Origin: Chrysaora quinquecirrha
Taxonomy: Eukaryota > Cnidaria > Scyphozoa > Semaeostomeae > Pelagiidae
Assembly (NCBI GenBank): GCA_014526335.1
Contig: JACTAT010000042.1
Location: 1,164,510-1,228,509, forward strand
Direction: 5' to 3'
Length of the DNA: 64,000 nucleotides
A model generated the notes under the pieces. The model did not search any database, was not told the DNA's origin, and saw nothing but the letters and a program-made list of their open reading frames with translations. How positions within the stretch are numbered: position 1 is the first letter of the stretch; every line of letters starts with the position of its first letter. Both the position numbers and the translations under genes were made by a program. This document shows positions 10,976 to 21,925 of this stretch, piece by piece.

Positions 10976-12757
10976 CCCAGGTTGGTTCTCTCCTCCTCGT
11001 CGTATTTCTCCTTCCTGAAAGCTCCAAAGATAATTCGCTCCTACAAGAATATCTATTTCTAACATATCTCTATCCTTATCAACATCTGAAAACGTTATGT
11101 CCTTAAGATGGGAATAACTCTCCTTCACACACTCCACGTGCTCATTGGTTATATCTGAAATCCTCTCCACAACAAAGGCTTCTACTCTCACACTCCTTCC
11201 GCCTTCTACCGATCTCAGATTACATTCTACAACATTTCTGATCCTCACGTCACCCTCTTTCTGTCCAAATGATTTCACTTCAAGGCTCTCCTTTCTAATG
11301 GGGATCAACCCAGCTTTCCTCGCCGTCTCCCAAGTAACAAATGAGCGATGACTCCCGCTGTCAAACAACACTCTCACTCTCGCACTATTCTTTCCATTTA
11401 CTACAGCCTGGGCAGTTTGCAACGCTACTCTCCCCCCGTTTTCAACATTTCCTACACACGAGCTAGTGTACTTGCTACAAAATTGTGGTGCGTTAGGATT
11501 AAGCTTAATGCTACTACCTGAGATTCCTTTATGTTCTAAATTACAATTCGGCCTTAACTTATCACAAATAGAAGCATGATGATTACGTGAGCAAAACTTG
11601 CATCTAATAATATTATTGCAATCTAAAGCCTTGTGCCCCTTACAAAGACATACAAAACAACGTCCATATTTCATAATAATTTGCTTACGCTCTTCGACTT
11701 CCTGGACATTGATGCAATCAACTTCTTGATGCCAACCAAGACAATATGCACATCTTCCATTGCCATCTCCACTCGAATATCCTCTTGTGTGTAATGAATT
11801 CGATGACTGAGTATTTCCTTCTTCTTCGGCCTTCTTCTCGTATGGCCTCGTTTTCACTTCTTCTGTTTTGAACAATGAGACATGTTTTTCTCTAATTTCT
11901 AATTCCTTCTGTAAGGCGTCCAGCATTTGTTCCATCATCCACTCTTCGTGGTTTGGCGATCCTCTGGTCATGTTCAAGCGAATCGCTTCTGGGATCTTGT
12001 CCATAATAACTGGTACAACAATTGAGGAATACGTTTCCTGACCAACTCCCATACTTTCCAGTCCTCGATAGTGGGTCTTTGCCAAATCATGTAAATCTCG
12101 TAAATCCTTAATATTCTTTTCATCCATTATTTCTCTGATATTTAAGAGTTCGTTGATATGTGCTCTCTTGATCAACGTCGGCTTTGCGAATCTTTTGAGC
12201 AACAGTTCCAATGCAGATCCATAATTTCTTTCACTCAATTCCAGGCCAGCGATAACTTGTTTAGCTGGTTCTTCAAGAAAACTTCTTAAATATGAGAACT
12301 TGTCTATCGTCGAAAGTTCTTCGTTCTTATCAACTGCACTTTGAAAATTGTCCCAAAACTCTTGCCAGTCCTGAGGCTTTCCCGAAAACTTAATCATTTC
12401 CAATTTCGGTAGCTTGGCTCGAACTTTCTTTGAACTCGAAACTCCAAATTGTCTTCCATTCATCTTATTTTCAATTTTCAGTAAGCATAGATCTATTTTG
12501 TCCATGAATTCTGCTGAGTTTTTTATTTCGAATGTACAGCTATTCTGGCCCTCTTCGTCTTCAATTTCGCTTGTTTTCTCTAAAATATCTTCGTCCAGTT
12601 TCTGAATCATTCCTCTTCGTTCTTTCAGTTGTATCTTTAATCGATCCAATGTTCCCATTTGTCCAATAATTAAATTATCACCCACTTTAATGATCAGTTC
12701 TTCTGCAAATGCTCTGTGAGCGTTTCTAATCTTCTTCTTTCTTTCTATGAGTTCCAT
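10904..12757 (-). CDS. BEL/Pao Gag-protease polyprotein, 617 aa, uninterrupted
   Basis: The ATG at 12757 opens a basic N-terminus (MELIERKKKIRNAHRAF). About residues 110-260 match the BEL/Pao gag domain (DUF1759 type) with FSGKPQDWQEFWDNF and LLLKRF. Around residues 335-400 are zinc-knuckle cysteines and histidines (CAYCLGWHQEVDC, CFVCLCKGHKALDC, CKFCSRNHHASIC). From about residue 445 is a retroviral-type aspartic protease with VLFDSGSHRSFV. The frame jumps from ENQP straight to CWENPRVYIRRD, which is encoded by the LTR, because the rest of pol is deleted. No stop or frameshift interrupts it, unlike its neighbour. It would make structural protein and protease only and would depend on a complete element for reverse transcription and integration. 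Confidence 0.85.
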   Translation of the reverse strand: MELIERKKKIRNAHRAFAEELIIKVGDNLIIGQMGTLDRLKIQLKERRGMIQKLDEDILEKTSEIEDEEGQNSCTFEIKNSAEFMDKIDLCLLKIENKMNGRQFGVSSSKKVRAKLPKLEMIKFSGKPQDWQEFWDNFQSAVDKNEELSTIDKFSYLRSFLEEPAKQVIAGLELSERNYGSALELLLKRFAKPTLIKRAHINELLNIREIMDEKNIKDLRDLHDLAKTHYRGLESMGVGQETYSSIVVPVIMDKIPEAIRLNMTRGSPNHEEWMMEQMLDALQKELEIREKHVSLFKTEEVKTRPYEKKAEEEGNTQSSNSLHTRGYSSGDGNGRCAYCLGWHQEVDCINVQEVEERKQIIMKYGRCFVCLCKGHKALDCNNIIRCKFCSRNHHASICDKLRPNCNLEHKGISGSSIKLNPNAPQFCSKYTSSCVGNVENGGRVALQTAQAVVNGKNSARVRVLFDSGSHRSFVTWETARKAGLIPIRKESLEVKSFGQKEGDVRIRNVVECNLRSVEGGRSVRVEAFVVERISDITNEHVECVKESYSHLKDITFSDVDKDRDMLEIDILVGANYLWSFQEGEIRRGGENQPGCWENPRVYIRRDRRVSSLKYRIT

Positions 12758-12798
12758 TTTTCTACTTTCAGAAGATCCGGTTCGTTCGGTGGACCATG

Positions 12799-13439
12799 TG
12801 TTGAGAAACTTGTCTTGTTTCTCTGAAAACTGATTCTACCGAATATTTCTGTAAGTAGAAACTCTTTGAGAAAAGACCACAATTGACGTTTTTACGTACT
12901 TCTTTCCTCAATCACCCAGTCTAACGATCTACGTGCAAATCTCGATACAATCATACACAATCTCTTAACAATCTCTTTACAATCTCTCACAAATCTAACA
13001 ATTCTCTGACACGATCTCCTGACAATCTAGTTAGAAGTACATTTTTAGTGCTTATATGATTAAACTCTAACTATTGTTACAAAATCAACCAATGAGAATT
13101 AAGAATAACAGGAAAGGTGTATTCCTTTCATCTATAACCGATTTACGTAGTTTCTAATCGTGAATACATTGAACTATTATCATTTCTATGATTCAACGTT
13201 CGCGCCCTTCCTAACACAGCACCCAAGCGAGGCTGTTACGCAATGCGGATTAAATCTATAGGAATACAATCTACGTTCAGCTGAGAGAAGTCGTGAATCA
13301 TACAGTTTTACACAGACGAATATCTCAATTACAAATACAAAAGACTTTCCGTTTCTAAACCCAATATCTACGTAATTCTATACTTCAAACTGTTAACACG
13401 TCTGTCTCTACGTATGTACACTCTGGGGTTTTCCCAACA
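12799..13439 (-). repeat. LTR B, shared between the two tandem BEL/Pao copies
   Basis: A 641-bp LTR, apparently the same as LTR C along its length. It acts as 5' LTR of copy 1 and 3' LTR of copy 2 in the minus orientation. Confidence 0.8.
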
Positions 13440-15524
13440 CACTCCCCCCTTTGACTCTGCAAGAGTCAAACCTTCAGCAGAAAACCCTCGAACGACACTC
13501 CCATTCTGCATAAAATTGTCTACTTTCCTCTCAGTCTTTCTCTTACTACGTTTCTCGATGTCTTTCACCTTTCGCATTCTTATTCTAGATCTATTAGGAT
13601 AAATCCTTCCTAATTCACTCTCAAAGGTCCTCTCTCTTTCGTTCACGTTCGCAACTTTAGCAACAACTAAGTTAACATTCACTCGTGTCTGAAATTTGAC
13701 CTCCAATGGGCCTGACAGAACCCAACCTAAAGAAGTCCTGATTGCCACAGGTTGGTTCTCTCCTCCTCGTCGTATTTCTCCTTCCTGAAAGCTCCAAAGA
13801 TAATTCGCTCCTACAAGAATATCTATTTCTAACATATCTCTATCCTTATCAACATCTGAAAACGTTATGTCCTTAAGATGGGAATAACTCTCCTTCACAC
13901 ACTCCACGTGCTCATTGGTTATATCTGAAATCCTCTCCACAACAAAGGCTTCTACTCTCACACTCCTTCCGCCTTCTACCGATCTCAGATTACATTCTAC
14001 AACATTTCTGATCCTCACGTCACCCTCTTTCTGTCCAAATGATTTCACTTCAAGGCTCTCCTTTCTAATGGGGATCAACCCAGCTTTCCTCGCCGTCTCC
14101 CAAGTAACAAATGAGCGATGACTCCCGCTGTCAAACAACACTCTCACTCTCGCACTATTCTTTCCATTTACTACAGCCTGGGCAGTTTGCAACGCTACTC
14201 TCCCCTGTTTTCAACATTTCCTACACACGAGCTAGTGTACTTGCTACAAAATTGTGGTGCGTTAGGATTAAGCTTAATGCTACTACCTGAGATTCCTTTA
14301 TGTTCTAAATTACAATTCGGCCTTAACTTATCACAAATAGAAGCATGATGATTACGTGAGCAAAACTTGCATCTAATAATATTATTGCAATCTAAAGCCT
14401 TGTGCCCCTTACAAAGACATACAAAACAACGTCCATATTTCATAATAATTTGCTTACGCTCTTCGACATCCTGGACATTGATGCAGTCAACTTCTTGATG
14501 CCAACCAAGACAATATGCACATCTTCCATTGCCATCTCCACTCGAATATCCTCTTGTGTGTAATGAATTCGATGACTGAGTATTTCCTTCTTCTTCGGCC
14601 TTCTTCTCGTATGGCCTCGTTTTCACTTCTTCTGTTTTGAACAATGAGACATGTTTTTCTCTAATTTCTAATTCCTTCTGTAAGGCGTCCAGCATTTGTT
14701 CCATCATCCACTCTTCGTGGTTAGGCGATCCTCTGGTCATGTTCAAGCGAATCGCTTCTGGGATCTTGTCCATAATAACTGGTACAACAATTGAGGAATA
14801 CGTTTCCTGACCAACTCCCATACTTTCCAGTCCTCGATAGTGGGTCTTTGCCAAATCATGTAAATCTCGTAAATCCTTAATATTCTTTTCATCCATTATT
14901 TCTCTGATATTTAAGAGTTCGTTGATATGTGCTCTCTTGATCAACGTCGGCTTTGCGAATCTTTTGAGCAACAGTTCCAATGCAGATCCATAATTTCTTT
15001 CACTCAATTCCAGGCCAGCGATAACTTGTTTAGCTGGTTCTTCAAGAAAACTTCTTAAATATGAGAACTTGTCTATCGTCGAAAGTTCTTCGTTCTTATC
15101 AACTGCACTTTGAAAATTGTCCCAAAACTCTTGCCAGTCCTGAGGCTTTCCCGAAAACTTAATCATTTCCAATTTCGGTAGCTTGGCTCGAACTTTCTTT
15201 GAACTCGAAACTCCAAATTGTCTTCCATTCATCTTATTTTCAATTTTCAGTAAGCATAGATCTATTTTGTCCATGAATTCTGCTGAGTTTTTTATTTCGA
15301 ATGTACAGCTATTCTGGCCCTCTTCGTCTTCAATTTCGCTTGTTTTCTAAAATATCTTCGTCCAGTTTCTGAATCATTCCTCTTCGTTCTTTCAGTTGTA
15401 TCTTTAATCGATCCAATGTTCCCATTTGTCCAATAATTAAATTATCACCCACTTTAATGATCAGTTCTTCTGCAAATGCTCTGTGAGCGTTTCTAATCTT
15501 CTTCTTTCTTTCTATGAGTTCCAT
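13368..15524 (-). pseudogene. Gag-protease-integrase tail of BEL/Pao copy 2, two frameshifts
   Basis: Nearly identical to the intact frame at 10904-12757, but broken twice. A 2-bp loss near 15347 separates the first 60 or so codons from the gag body, and a small indel in a C run near 14205 separates gag from protease. The protease part (13368-14192) contains VLFDSGSHRSFV and continues through ENQPVAIRTSLGWVLSGP into a basic tail ending CWENPRVYIRRD inside the LTR. The tail after EVKFQTRVNVN corresponds to the extreme C-terminus of pol, so the deletion removed everything between protease and that tail. Confidence 0.82.
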
Positions 15525-15565
15525 TTTTCTACTTTCAGAAGATCCGGTTCGTTCGGTGGACCATG

Positions 15566-16206
15566 TGTTGAGAAACTTGTCTTGTTTCTCTGAAAACTGA
15601 TTCTACCGAATATTTCTGTAAGTAGAAACTCTTTGAGAAAAGACCACAATTGACGTTTTTACGTACTTCTTTCCTCAATCACCCAGTCTAACGATCTACG
15701 TGCAAATCTCGATACAATCATACACAATCTCTTAACAATCTCTTTACAATCTCTCACAAATCTAACAATTCTCTGACACGATCTCCTGACAATCTAGTTA
15801 GAAGTACATTTTTAGTGCTTATATGATTAAACTCTAACTATTGTTACAAAATCAACCAATGAGAATTAAGAATAACAGGAAAGGTGTATTCCTTTCATCT
15901 ATAACCGATTTACGTAGTTTCTAATCGTGAATACATTGAACTATTATCATTTCTATGATTCAACGTTCGCGCCCTTCCTAACACAGCACCCAAGCGAGGC
16001 TGTTACGCAATGCGGATTAAATCTATAGGAATACAATCTACGTTCAGCTGAGAGAAGTCGTGAATCATACAGTTTTACACAGACGAATATCTCAATTACA
16101 AATACAAAAGACTTTCCGTTTCTAAACCCAATATCTACGTAATTCTATACTTCAAACTGTTAACACGTCTGTCTCTACGTATGTACACTCTGGGGTTTTC
16201 CCAACA
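15566..16206 (-). repeat. LTR C, 5' LTR of BEL/Pao copy 2
   Basis: A 641-bp LTR. On the minus strand it is followed by a short leader before the gag ATG at 15524. Confidence 0.8.
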
Positions 16207-17339
16207 AAGAGTAGAGATTACAGAAGTGGGAAGATTCTGTGAGAAGAATCTGAGGCGTTTGAGTTGAGCCTCAAACTTTGAGCTCCAGCCAGGGGCCGTT
16301 CACTCCCTTGAATCGCGTACATCTTTTCGAAGAGTAAAATTTCCCTCGCTTGAGACTGCAAGCAGGTAAAGTTTTTCTCGATGTGGGAGAAACTAACATG
16401 CGGAATTTCAGCCAGTAGTTTCTCCTTTTCTCTGTCAATTGAGAGCAATTCTTTCTTCCCTAGCTGTGTTTTCTTTCGATCAAGAGTCTTCGAATTCTAT
16501 TATTTTTCGCAAGGAGGAAGCTCTGAAGATTTTTAATAAGTTTTGCCGAGTTTTGAAGGATGCGGTGATCGATTCGGGTAGAGGGCTTTCGAAAAGAGAC
16601 AAGCGGGCGAAAATAGGAACGAGTAAACGATATGCGAACATTCAGAACTGAATGGTTTTTCCTCTAGAAAGTCTAATTTTAGTTTTTGGATGGCTTTGCT
16701 GCTTTTTTTTATTCAAGTTATTAATTGTAGATACAATAGAGCTTGTAAGACTGACTATTTTCCTGCTTGAAAAGAAATAGCGGAACTCTCCTAGTGGAAA
16801 TTAGTGCCTTGATTCTTATTTCTTGGTATCGGGAGAGACGTCTTTAGTACAGAAGAACGATCCCATTCAGGAGAAATTAGCTTATATCCGCAGCCGAGTT
16901 GAACTGCTTATCATACGTGATGATGTACTTATCTTCATCCAAGAATTTGAATGATAAACTGAACATTTCTCGTCGTTCCTGATCTTTACATGCATTTTTT
17001 TAAAAGGAAGTTCGGCTCAGGCTCAGTACTGACAATTCTTTAACTGATGGCGAACTTTGACTACTCAATATTCCTTAGCAATTCCTTAACTTTAGTGATT
17101 CTTCAAAATAACCAATCGTCAAGGAAATATAGGTCGGAAGACGAATAGAAAGGAATATGATTGAAAACCATCGGCATGCAATAAGCATTGCTTGCTCTGT
17201 TAGTTTAAAACTTCATCTTTTTTTAATCGAAATGTTAAGTTAAAGAAAAGAATCAGTACTAGAAATTCCTAAAGTTTTTGCCTATCCGAGTACTACCTTC
17301 CTTATAAAGCACTTCCTTATAAAAAAATAGCGTGTACAG
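16207..17339. other. Spacer between BEL/Pao copies; ends with a MITE
   Basis: The only frame of note is 16439-16651 on the plus strand (70 codons, MRAILSSLAVFSF start, basic end). It matches nothing I know and could be chance. About 16290-16330 repeats a segment also seen near 1880 and 10020. From about 16988 to 17334 is a MITE of the TTTTTTATAAG family. Confidence 0.4.
16988..17334. mobile_element. MITE of the ACACTTTTTTATAAG family
   Basis: The left end is near TGCATTTTTTTAAAAGGAAG and the inverted right end has CTTCCTTATAAAAAAATAGC. It stops within a few bases of the 5' LTR at 17340. Confidence 0.4.
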
Positions 17340-17909
17340 TGTTGGGGAAAACCCCAGAGCTAACAGACGTAGAGACATGCAGCATAACGTGAATTTTGTA
17401 TTTAGGAACGGAAGCCTTTGTATTTGTATTTTAGATAATCGTCTGTGTAAAACTGTATGTTTCATAACTGTTCTCAGTAGAACACAGGTTGTATTCCTAT
17501 AGATTTAATCCGCATTGCGTAACAGCCTCGCTTTGGTGCTGTGTTAGGAAGGGCACGAACGTTGAATCATGGAAATGACAAAAGTTCCATGCATGCACGA
17601 TTATAAAGTACGTAAATCGATTATAGGTGAAAGGTGACACCTTTCCTGTTATTCTTAATTCTCATTAAGGGTTTGATCATATAAGCTGTAAAAAATTTAC
17701 TCCATAAGAGATCTTAGAAGAGTAAGAGATGGTACGTAGATCGTAAGATTGAAGGATTTAGGATAGAAGTACATCAACTGTGGTATTTTCTCAAAATGTC
17801 TTCCACATACAGAAATATTCGGTAGAATCAGTTTTTTCTTCAGAGAAACAAGGGTTTCTCAGCATTAGGTCCACCGAACGAGCCGGATTATCTATCTGAA
17901 AGTGGAAAT

Positions 17910-19479
17910 AATGGGACTCATTGAAAGAAAGAAAAAGATAAGAAACGCTCACAGAGCGTTTGCGGAGGAATAGATCATCAACATTGGTGAAAATTTGGCT
18001 ACTGGACAAATGGGAGCATTATATCCATTGAAAGTCGAAACTTAAAGAAAGAAAAGGTTAAATTCAGAAATTGGACGAAGAAATAAGAGAAAACGCAATT
18101 AGAGAAAACAAGCGAAATCGAAGACGAAGAGGGGCAGAATAGCTGTACAGATGAAATTATAAACTCGGCACAATTCATGGACAAAATACACGTGTTCTTG
18201 TGTGCTTGATGAAAATTGAAAATCATATGAACGGTAAACACTTTGGAGTTTCGAGTTCAAGGAAGTGCGAGCCAAGCTACCGAAACTAGAAGTTGATAAA
18301 TTTTCAAGAAAGCCTCGGAACTGGCAAGAGTTTTGGGACAATTTTCGAAGAGCAATCGATCAGAACGAACAGCTTTCGACGACCGACAAAGAGCGTAAGC
18401 AAATTATTATGAAATATGGACGTTGTTTTGTATGTCTTTGTAAGGCACAAGGCTTTAGATTGCAATAATATTATTAGATGCAAGTTTTGCTCACGTAATC
18501 ATCATGCTTCTATTTGTGATAAGTTAAGGCCGAATTGTAATTTAGAACATAAAGGAATCTCAGGTAGTAGCATTGCTTAATCCTAACGCACCACAATTTT
18601 GTAGCAAGTACACTAGCTCGTGTGTAGGAAATGTTGAAAACGGGGAGAGAAGCGTTGCAAACTGCCCAGGCTGTAGTAAATGGAAAGAATAGTGCGAGAG
18701 TGAGAGTGTTGTTTGACAGCGGAGTCATCGCTCATTTGTTACTTGGGAGACGGCGAGGAAAGCTGGGTTGATCCCCATTAGAAAGGAGAGCCTTGAAGTG
18801 AAATCATTTGGACAGAAAGAGGGTGACGTGAGGATCAGAAATGTTGTAGAATGTAATCTGAGATCGGTAGAAGGCGGAAGGAGTGTGAGAGTAGAAGCCT
18901 TTGTTGTGAGAGGATTTCAGATATAACCAATGAGTACGTGGAGTGTGTGAAGGAGAGTTATTCCCATCTTAAGGACATAACGTTTTCAGATGTTGATAAG
19001 GATAGAGATATGTTAGAAATAGATATTCTTGTAGGAGCGAATTATCTTTGGAGCTTTCAGGAAGGAGAAATACGACGAGGAGGAGAGAACCAACCTGTGG
19101 CAATCAGGACTTCTTTAGGTTGGGTTCTGTCAGGCCCATTGAGGGTCAAATTTCAGACACGAGAGTGAATGTTAACTTAGTTGTTGCTAAAGTTGCGAAC
19201 GTGAACGAAAGAGAGAGGACCTTTGAGAGTGAATTAGGAAGGATTTATCCTAATAGATCTAGAATAAGAATGCGAAAGGTGAAAGACATCGAGAAACGTA
19301 GTAAGAGAAAGACTGAGAGGAAAGTAGACAATTTTATGCAGAATGGGAGTGTCGTTCGAGGGTTTTCTGCTGAAGGTTTGACTCTTGCAGAGTCAAAGGG
19401 GGGAGTGTGTTGGGAAAACCCCAGAGTGTACATACGTAGAGACAGACGTGTTAACAGTTTGAAGTATAGAATTACGTAG
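17910..19479 (+). pseudogene. Decayed gag-protease of BEL/Pao copy 3
   Basis: It begins MGLIERKKKIRNAHRAFAEE and stops at once. A later fragment at 18265-18468 has RAKLPKLE and NWQEFWDNF, then skips most of gag and resumes at the zinc-knuckle segment GRCFVCLCK. The protease signature is disrupted by single-base changes near 18720. The region 18938-19479 covers ECVKESYSHLKDITF through the C-terminal tail into the LTR in two frames. Non-functional. Confidence 0.75.
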
Positions 19480-20059
19480 ATATTGGGTTTAGAAACGGAA
19501 AGTCTTTTGTATTTGTAATTGAGATATTCGTCTGTGTAAAACTGTATGATTCACGACTTCTCTCAGCTGAACGTAGATTGTATTCCTGTAGATTTAATCC
19601 GCATTGCGTAACAGCCTCGCTTGGGTACTGTGTTAGGAAGGGCGCGAACGTTGAATCATAGAAATGATAATAGTTCAATATATTCACGATTAGAAACTAC
19701 GTAAATCGGTTATAGATGAAAGGAATACACCTTTCCTGTTATTCTTTATTCTCATTGGTAGATTTTGTGACAATAGTTAGAGTTTAATCATATAAGCACT
19801 AAAAATGTACTTCTAACTAGATTGTCAGGAGATCGTGTTAGAGAATTGTTAGACTTGTGAGAGATTGTAAAGAGATTGTTAAGAGATTGTTAAGAGATTG
19901 TGCATGATTGTATCGAGATTTGCGCGTAGATCGTTAGACTGGGTGATTGAAGAAAGAAGTACGTAAAAACGTCAATTGTGGTCTTTTCTCAAAGAGTCTC
20001 TACTTACAGAAATATTCGGTAGAATCAGTTTTCAGAGAAGCAAGATAAGTTTCTCAATA
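19408..20059 (+). repeat. 3' LTR of BEL/Pao copy 3
   Basis: It starts TGTTGGGAAAAC and ends TTTCTCAATA, with the usual final CA replaced by TA. The next BEL/Pao element begins eight bases further on. Confidence 0.75.
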
Positions 20060-20066
20060 CTCTTTC

Positions 20067-20294
20067 TGTCAATTATTCTTAACTAGTTACCAGACTCTTT
20101 TAGTAGTATTTAAGAAGTATTTCCGTTCACTTATTCAGTCGTTGTTATCAGTTCGTCACGTTATTCGCTTCGTTTACGTATTCATTCAATCGTTTCGATA
20201 TTCACAGTTATTAACAAGTTATGTATATAGTTTAATATTATCGTTATGTATATATTTCGAAGATAAGTTGTTCTCTTGTTTCACGTCCTTCACA
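20067..20294 (+). repeat. 5' LTR of BEL/Pao composite
   Basis: A 228-bp LTR, identical by eye to the copy at 36638-36865. Confidence 0.9.
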
Positions 20295-20296
20295 AA

Positions 20297-20315
20297 TTGG
20301 TGCCGTGACCAGGAT
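20297..20315 (+). promoter_or_regulatory. Primer-binding site of the BEL/Pao composite
   Basis: TTGGTGCCGTGACCAGGA begins two to three bases after the LTR, where the tRNA primer would anneal for minus-strand synthesis. The tRNA was not identified. Confidence 0.7.
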
Positions 20316-20356
20316 CCGAGTTATTGCTGTTCGTATTCGTTTATTCATTCGCAATC

Positions 20357-20896
20357 ATGCCGCCGAAGCAAAAAACGCAGTTCGAGAAACTCAAACAAGA
20401 GAGAAGACAACTTAGACGCACATTTACGAAGATTTTCAACGAGGCATCCGTTCTATTCACGAAGACAACACTCACAGACGACGAAATCACTATTCTGAAG
20501 TCATCATTCGAGTTACTCAAGACCACGTTTCAAGAAGGTGCCGATCTCGAGAAAAATATCAAGAACATCGCCCTTGACGAAATAGAAGATGAAGCCGAGC
20601 AGGATGAGTTATTTGACGAAGGTGATTCTGTTATTATTGCTAATAAAGGTAAGCTCACTAAACTCGAGTTCGTAATAACTAAGTTCGAAAAACCAGCCGC
20701 AAATCCGGCCACGCCGTCACCTTCATCGCCGCAGCCACAGCCTTCTTCTTCGACTCCAACGTTTTCGCGTTCGAAACTGCCAGATCTAAACCTCCCCACT
20801 TTCGATGGTAATATTACGGAGTGGTTTGGATTCTGGGAACGTTTCCAGTCACAAGTAGGGAAATCTCCTGATCTCCCTAATTCTGCCAAATTCACG
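20357..20896 (+). CDS. BEL/Pao Gag, N-terminal part, cut by DIRS-like insertion
   Basis: The ATG at 20357 gives MPPKQKTQFEKLKQERRQLR. A charged helical region covers about residues 1-100, then a Pro/Ser-rich linker, then LPDLNLPTFDGNITEWFGFW, the start of the DUF1759-type gag domain. The frame meets the inserted element right after NSAKFT (about residue 180), and the remaining codons to 21046 belong to the insert. An in-frame ATG at 20324 exists, but the Met at 20357 better fits the family N-terminus. Truncated, non-functional alone. Confidence 0.8.
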
Positions 20897-21553
20897 TTTA
20901 ATGTTTCTCAAGAAAATGGGCTGTCAGTGTACCAACCCGTTTGCTTGAGCAGAAATTTTCGTTTACGGTCGGTGATTCCGATTTGCAAAGCAAACTACGG
21001 AGGCACACCTTGCAACGAAGACCGGAATGGTCAACTGCAAAAATGAAATAATGAAAAACTCATATAATCAACAATCAATAAAAAGAGGGATAGGGAGGGA
21101 GGGAGAAATTGCATGTCTTGATAATCCGGTCATATCCTAACTGATAACTGTTCGATCTGAAAAGCCGGTTGCTAATGCGATCGTTTATGTACCAGGAAAC
21201 AATGGTTCAAATACAAGAGATATACTTATAAGGCTATCCATAGGAGTTTCAATTGACACACCCTCAACAATATTAAATTTTGCATAGCAGTTATGTTGTC
21301 ATGACACTATAACTACCAATTAGGGAAAGATAAGATAACCTAATTCGTAGGAAGAAAACAACTCCAAACCATTAAGGTAAATTCTTAAATCACCATCCAA
21401 GTTCACAAGCAGTTCATAAATGCTGTTAAACATAAGCCTCGGACTCAAGAGGAGGCACGCCACTGCTGTAACGCTGATAAGAATATTGTTACTTTTTAGA
21501 ACTCAGCTTCTTTCGACATTAACCCTGCTTAAATGGTATTTAACCAGCATTTA

Positions 21554-21653
21554 ATGTTTCTCAAGAAAATGGGCTGTCAGTGTACCAACCCGTTTGCTTG
21601 AGCAGAAATTTTCGTTTACGGTCGGTGATTCCGATTTGCAAAGCAAACTACGG
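21554..21653 (-). repeat. B1 split direct repeat of the DIRS-like element
   Basis: About 100 bp, beginning AATGTTTCTCAAGAAAATGG, repeated at 20897-21000 (B2). It lies directly against A2. Confidence 0.75.
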
Positions 21654-21925
21654 CCACAGAACACGTAGTGTGACCCCAATCACCAACCGTAAATAAGACC
21701 CTAAGAAATAAAACAACTTCTCCCAACCCTAAAAATCCTAAATAAAATTAGCAGGAATAAAGTCATAATTTCATAAAATCGAACGCAAAAACCAATAAGT
21801 GGAAGGGACAGAGAGCAGCTAACCTCACCGGCAGTTAGCAGCCCCTTCTAAAGAAAACAATAGCCAAAGTGGACAGTGAGCATAAGGCTACGCCTGCCTA
21901 AAAAGGTGGCAGCACCGGCGATTTC

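Larger units (their letters stand above)
10326..13439 (-). mobile_element. BEL/Pao copy 1, gag-protease only, minus strand
   Basis: The LTRs are at 10326-10975 (650 bp) and 12799-13439 (641 bp), each starting TGTTG and ending CAACA on the plus strand. Between them, on the minus strand, lies a single gag-protease frame. The sequence for reverse transcriptase, RNase H and integrase is absent. The protease frame joins directly to the LTR at about 10976, so the purine tract that precedes the 3' LTR in the neighbouring copy is also deleted. The LTRs differ by several substitutions and small indels. The 5-mers outside (GGCTT at 10321-10325 and AAGAG after 16206) do not match, so no target duplication delimits the tandem pair. 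Confidence 0.8.
12799..16206 (-). mobile_element. BEL/Pao copy 2, internally deleted, minus strand
   Basis: The LTRs are at 12799-13439 and 15566-16206, both 641 bp. The interior keeps gag, protease and about the last 90 residues of the integrase end (to AESKGG), then a purine-rich tract and the LTR. Reverse transcriptase, RNase H and the integrase core are missing. Sharing LTR B with copy 1 gives an LTR-internal-LTR-internal-LTR array, the usual product of unequal recombination between LTRs, although an assembly duplication is also possible. Confidence 0.78.
17340..20059 (+). mobile_element. BEL/Pao copy 3, mosaic, plus strand
   Basis: The 5' LTR (17340-17864) is strongly diverged and shorter, while the 3' LTR (19408-20059) is close to LTRs A-C. 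The interior is likewise two-aged. From 17865 to about 18390 it is decayed gag with early stops. From about 18391 (ERKQIIMKYGRC) onward it is nearly identical to copies 1 and 2. A purine tract AGTCAAAGGGGGGAGTG precedes the 3' LTR. The flanks TACAG and CTCTT do not form a target duplication. This fits recombination between an old and a young copy. Confidence 0.78.
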
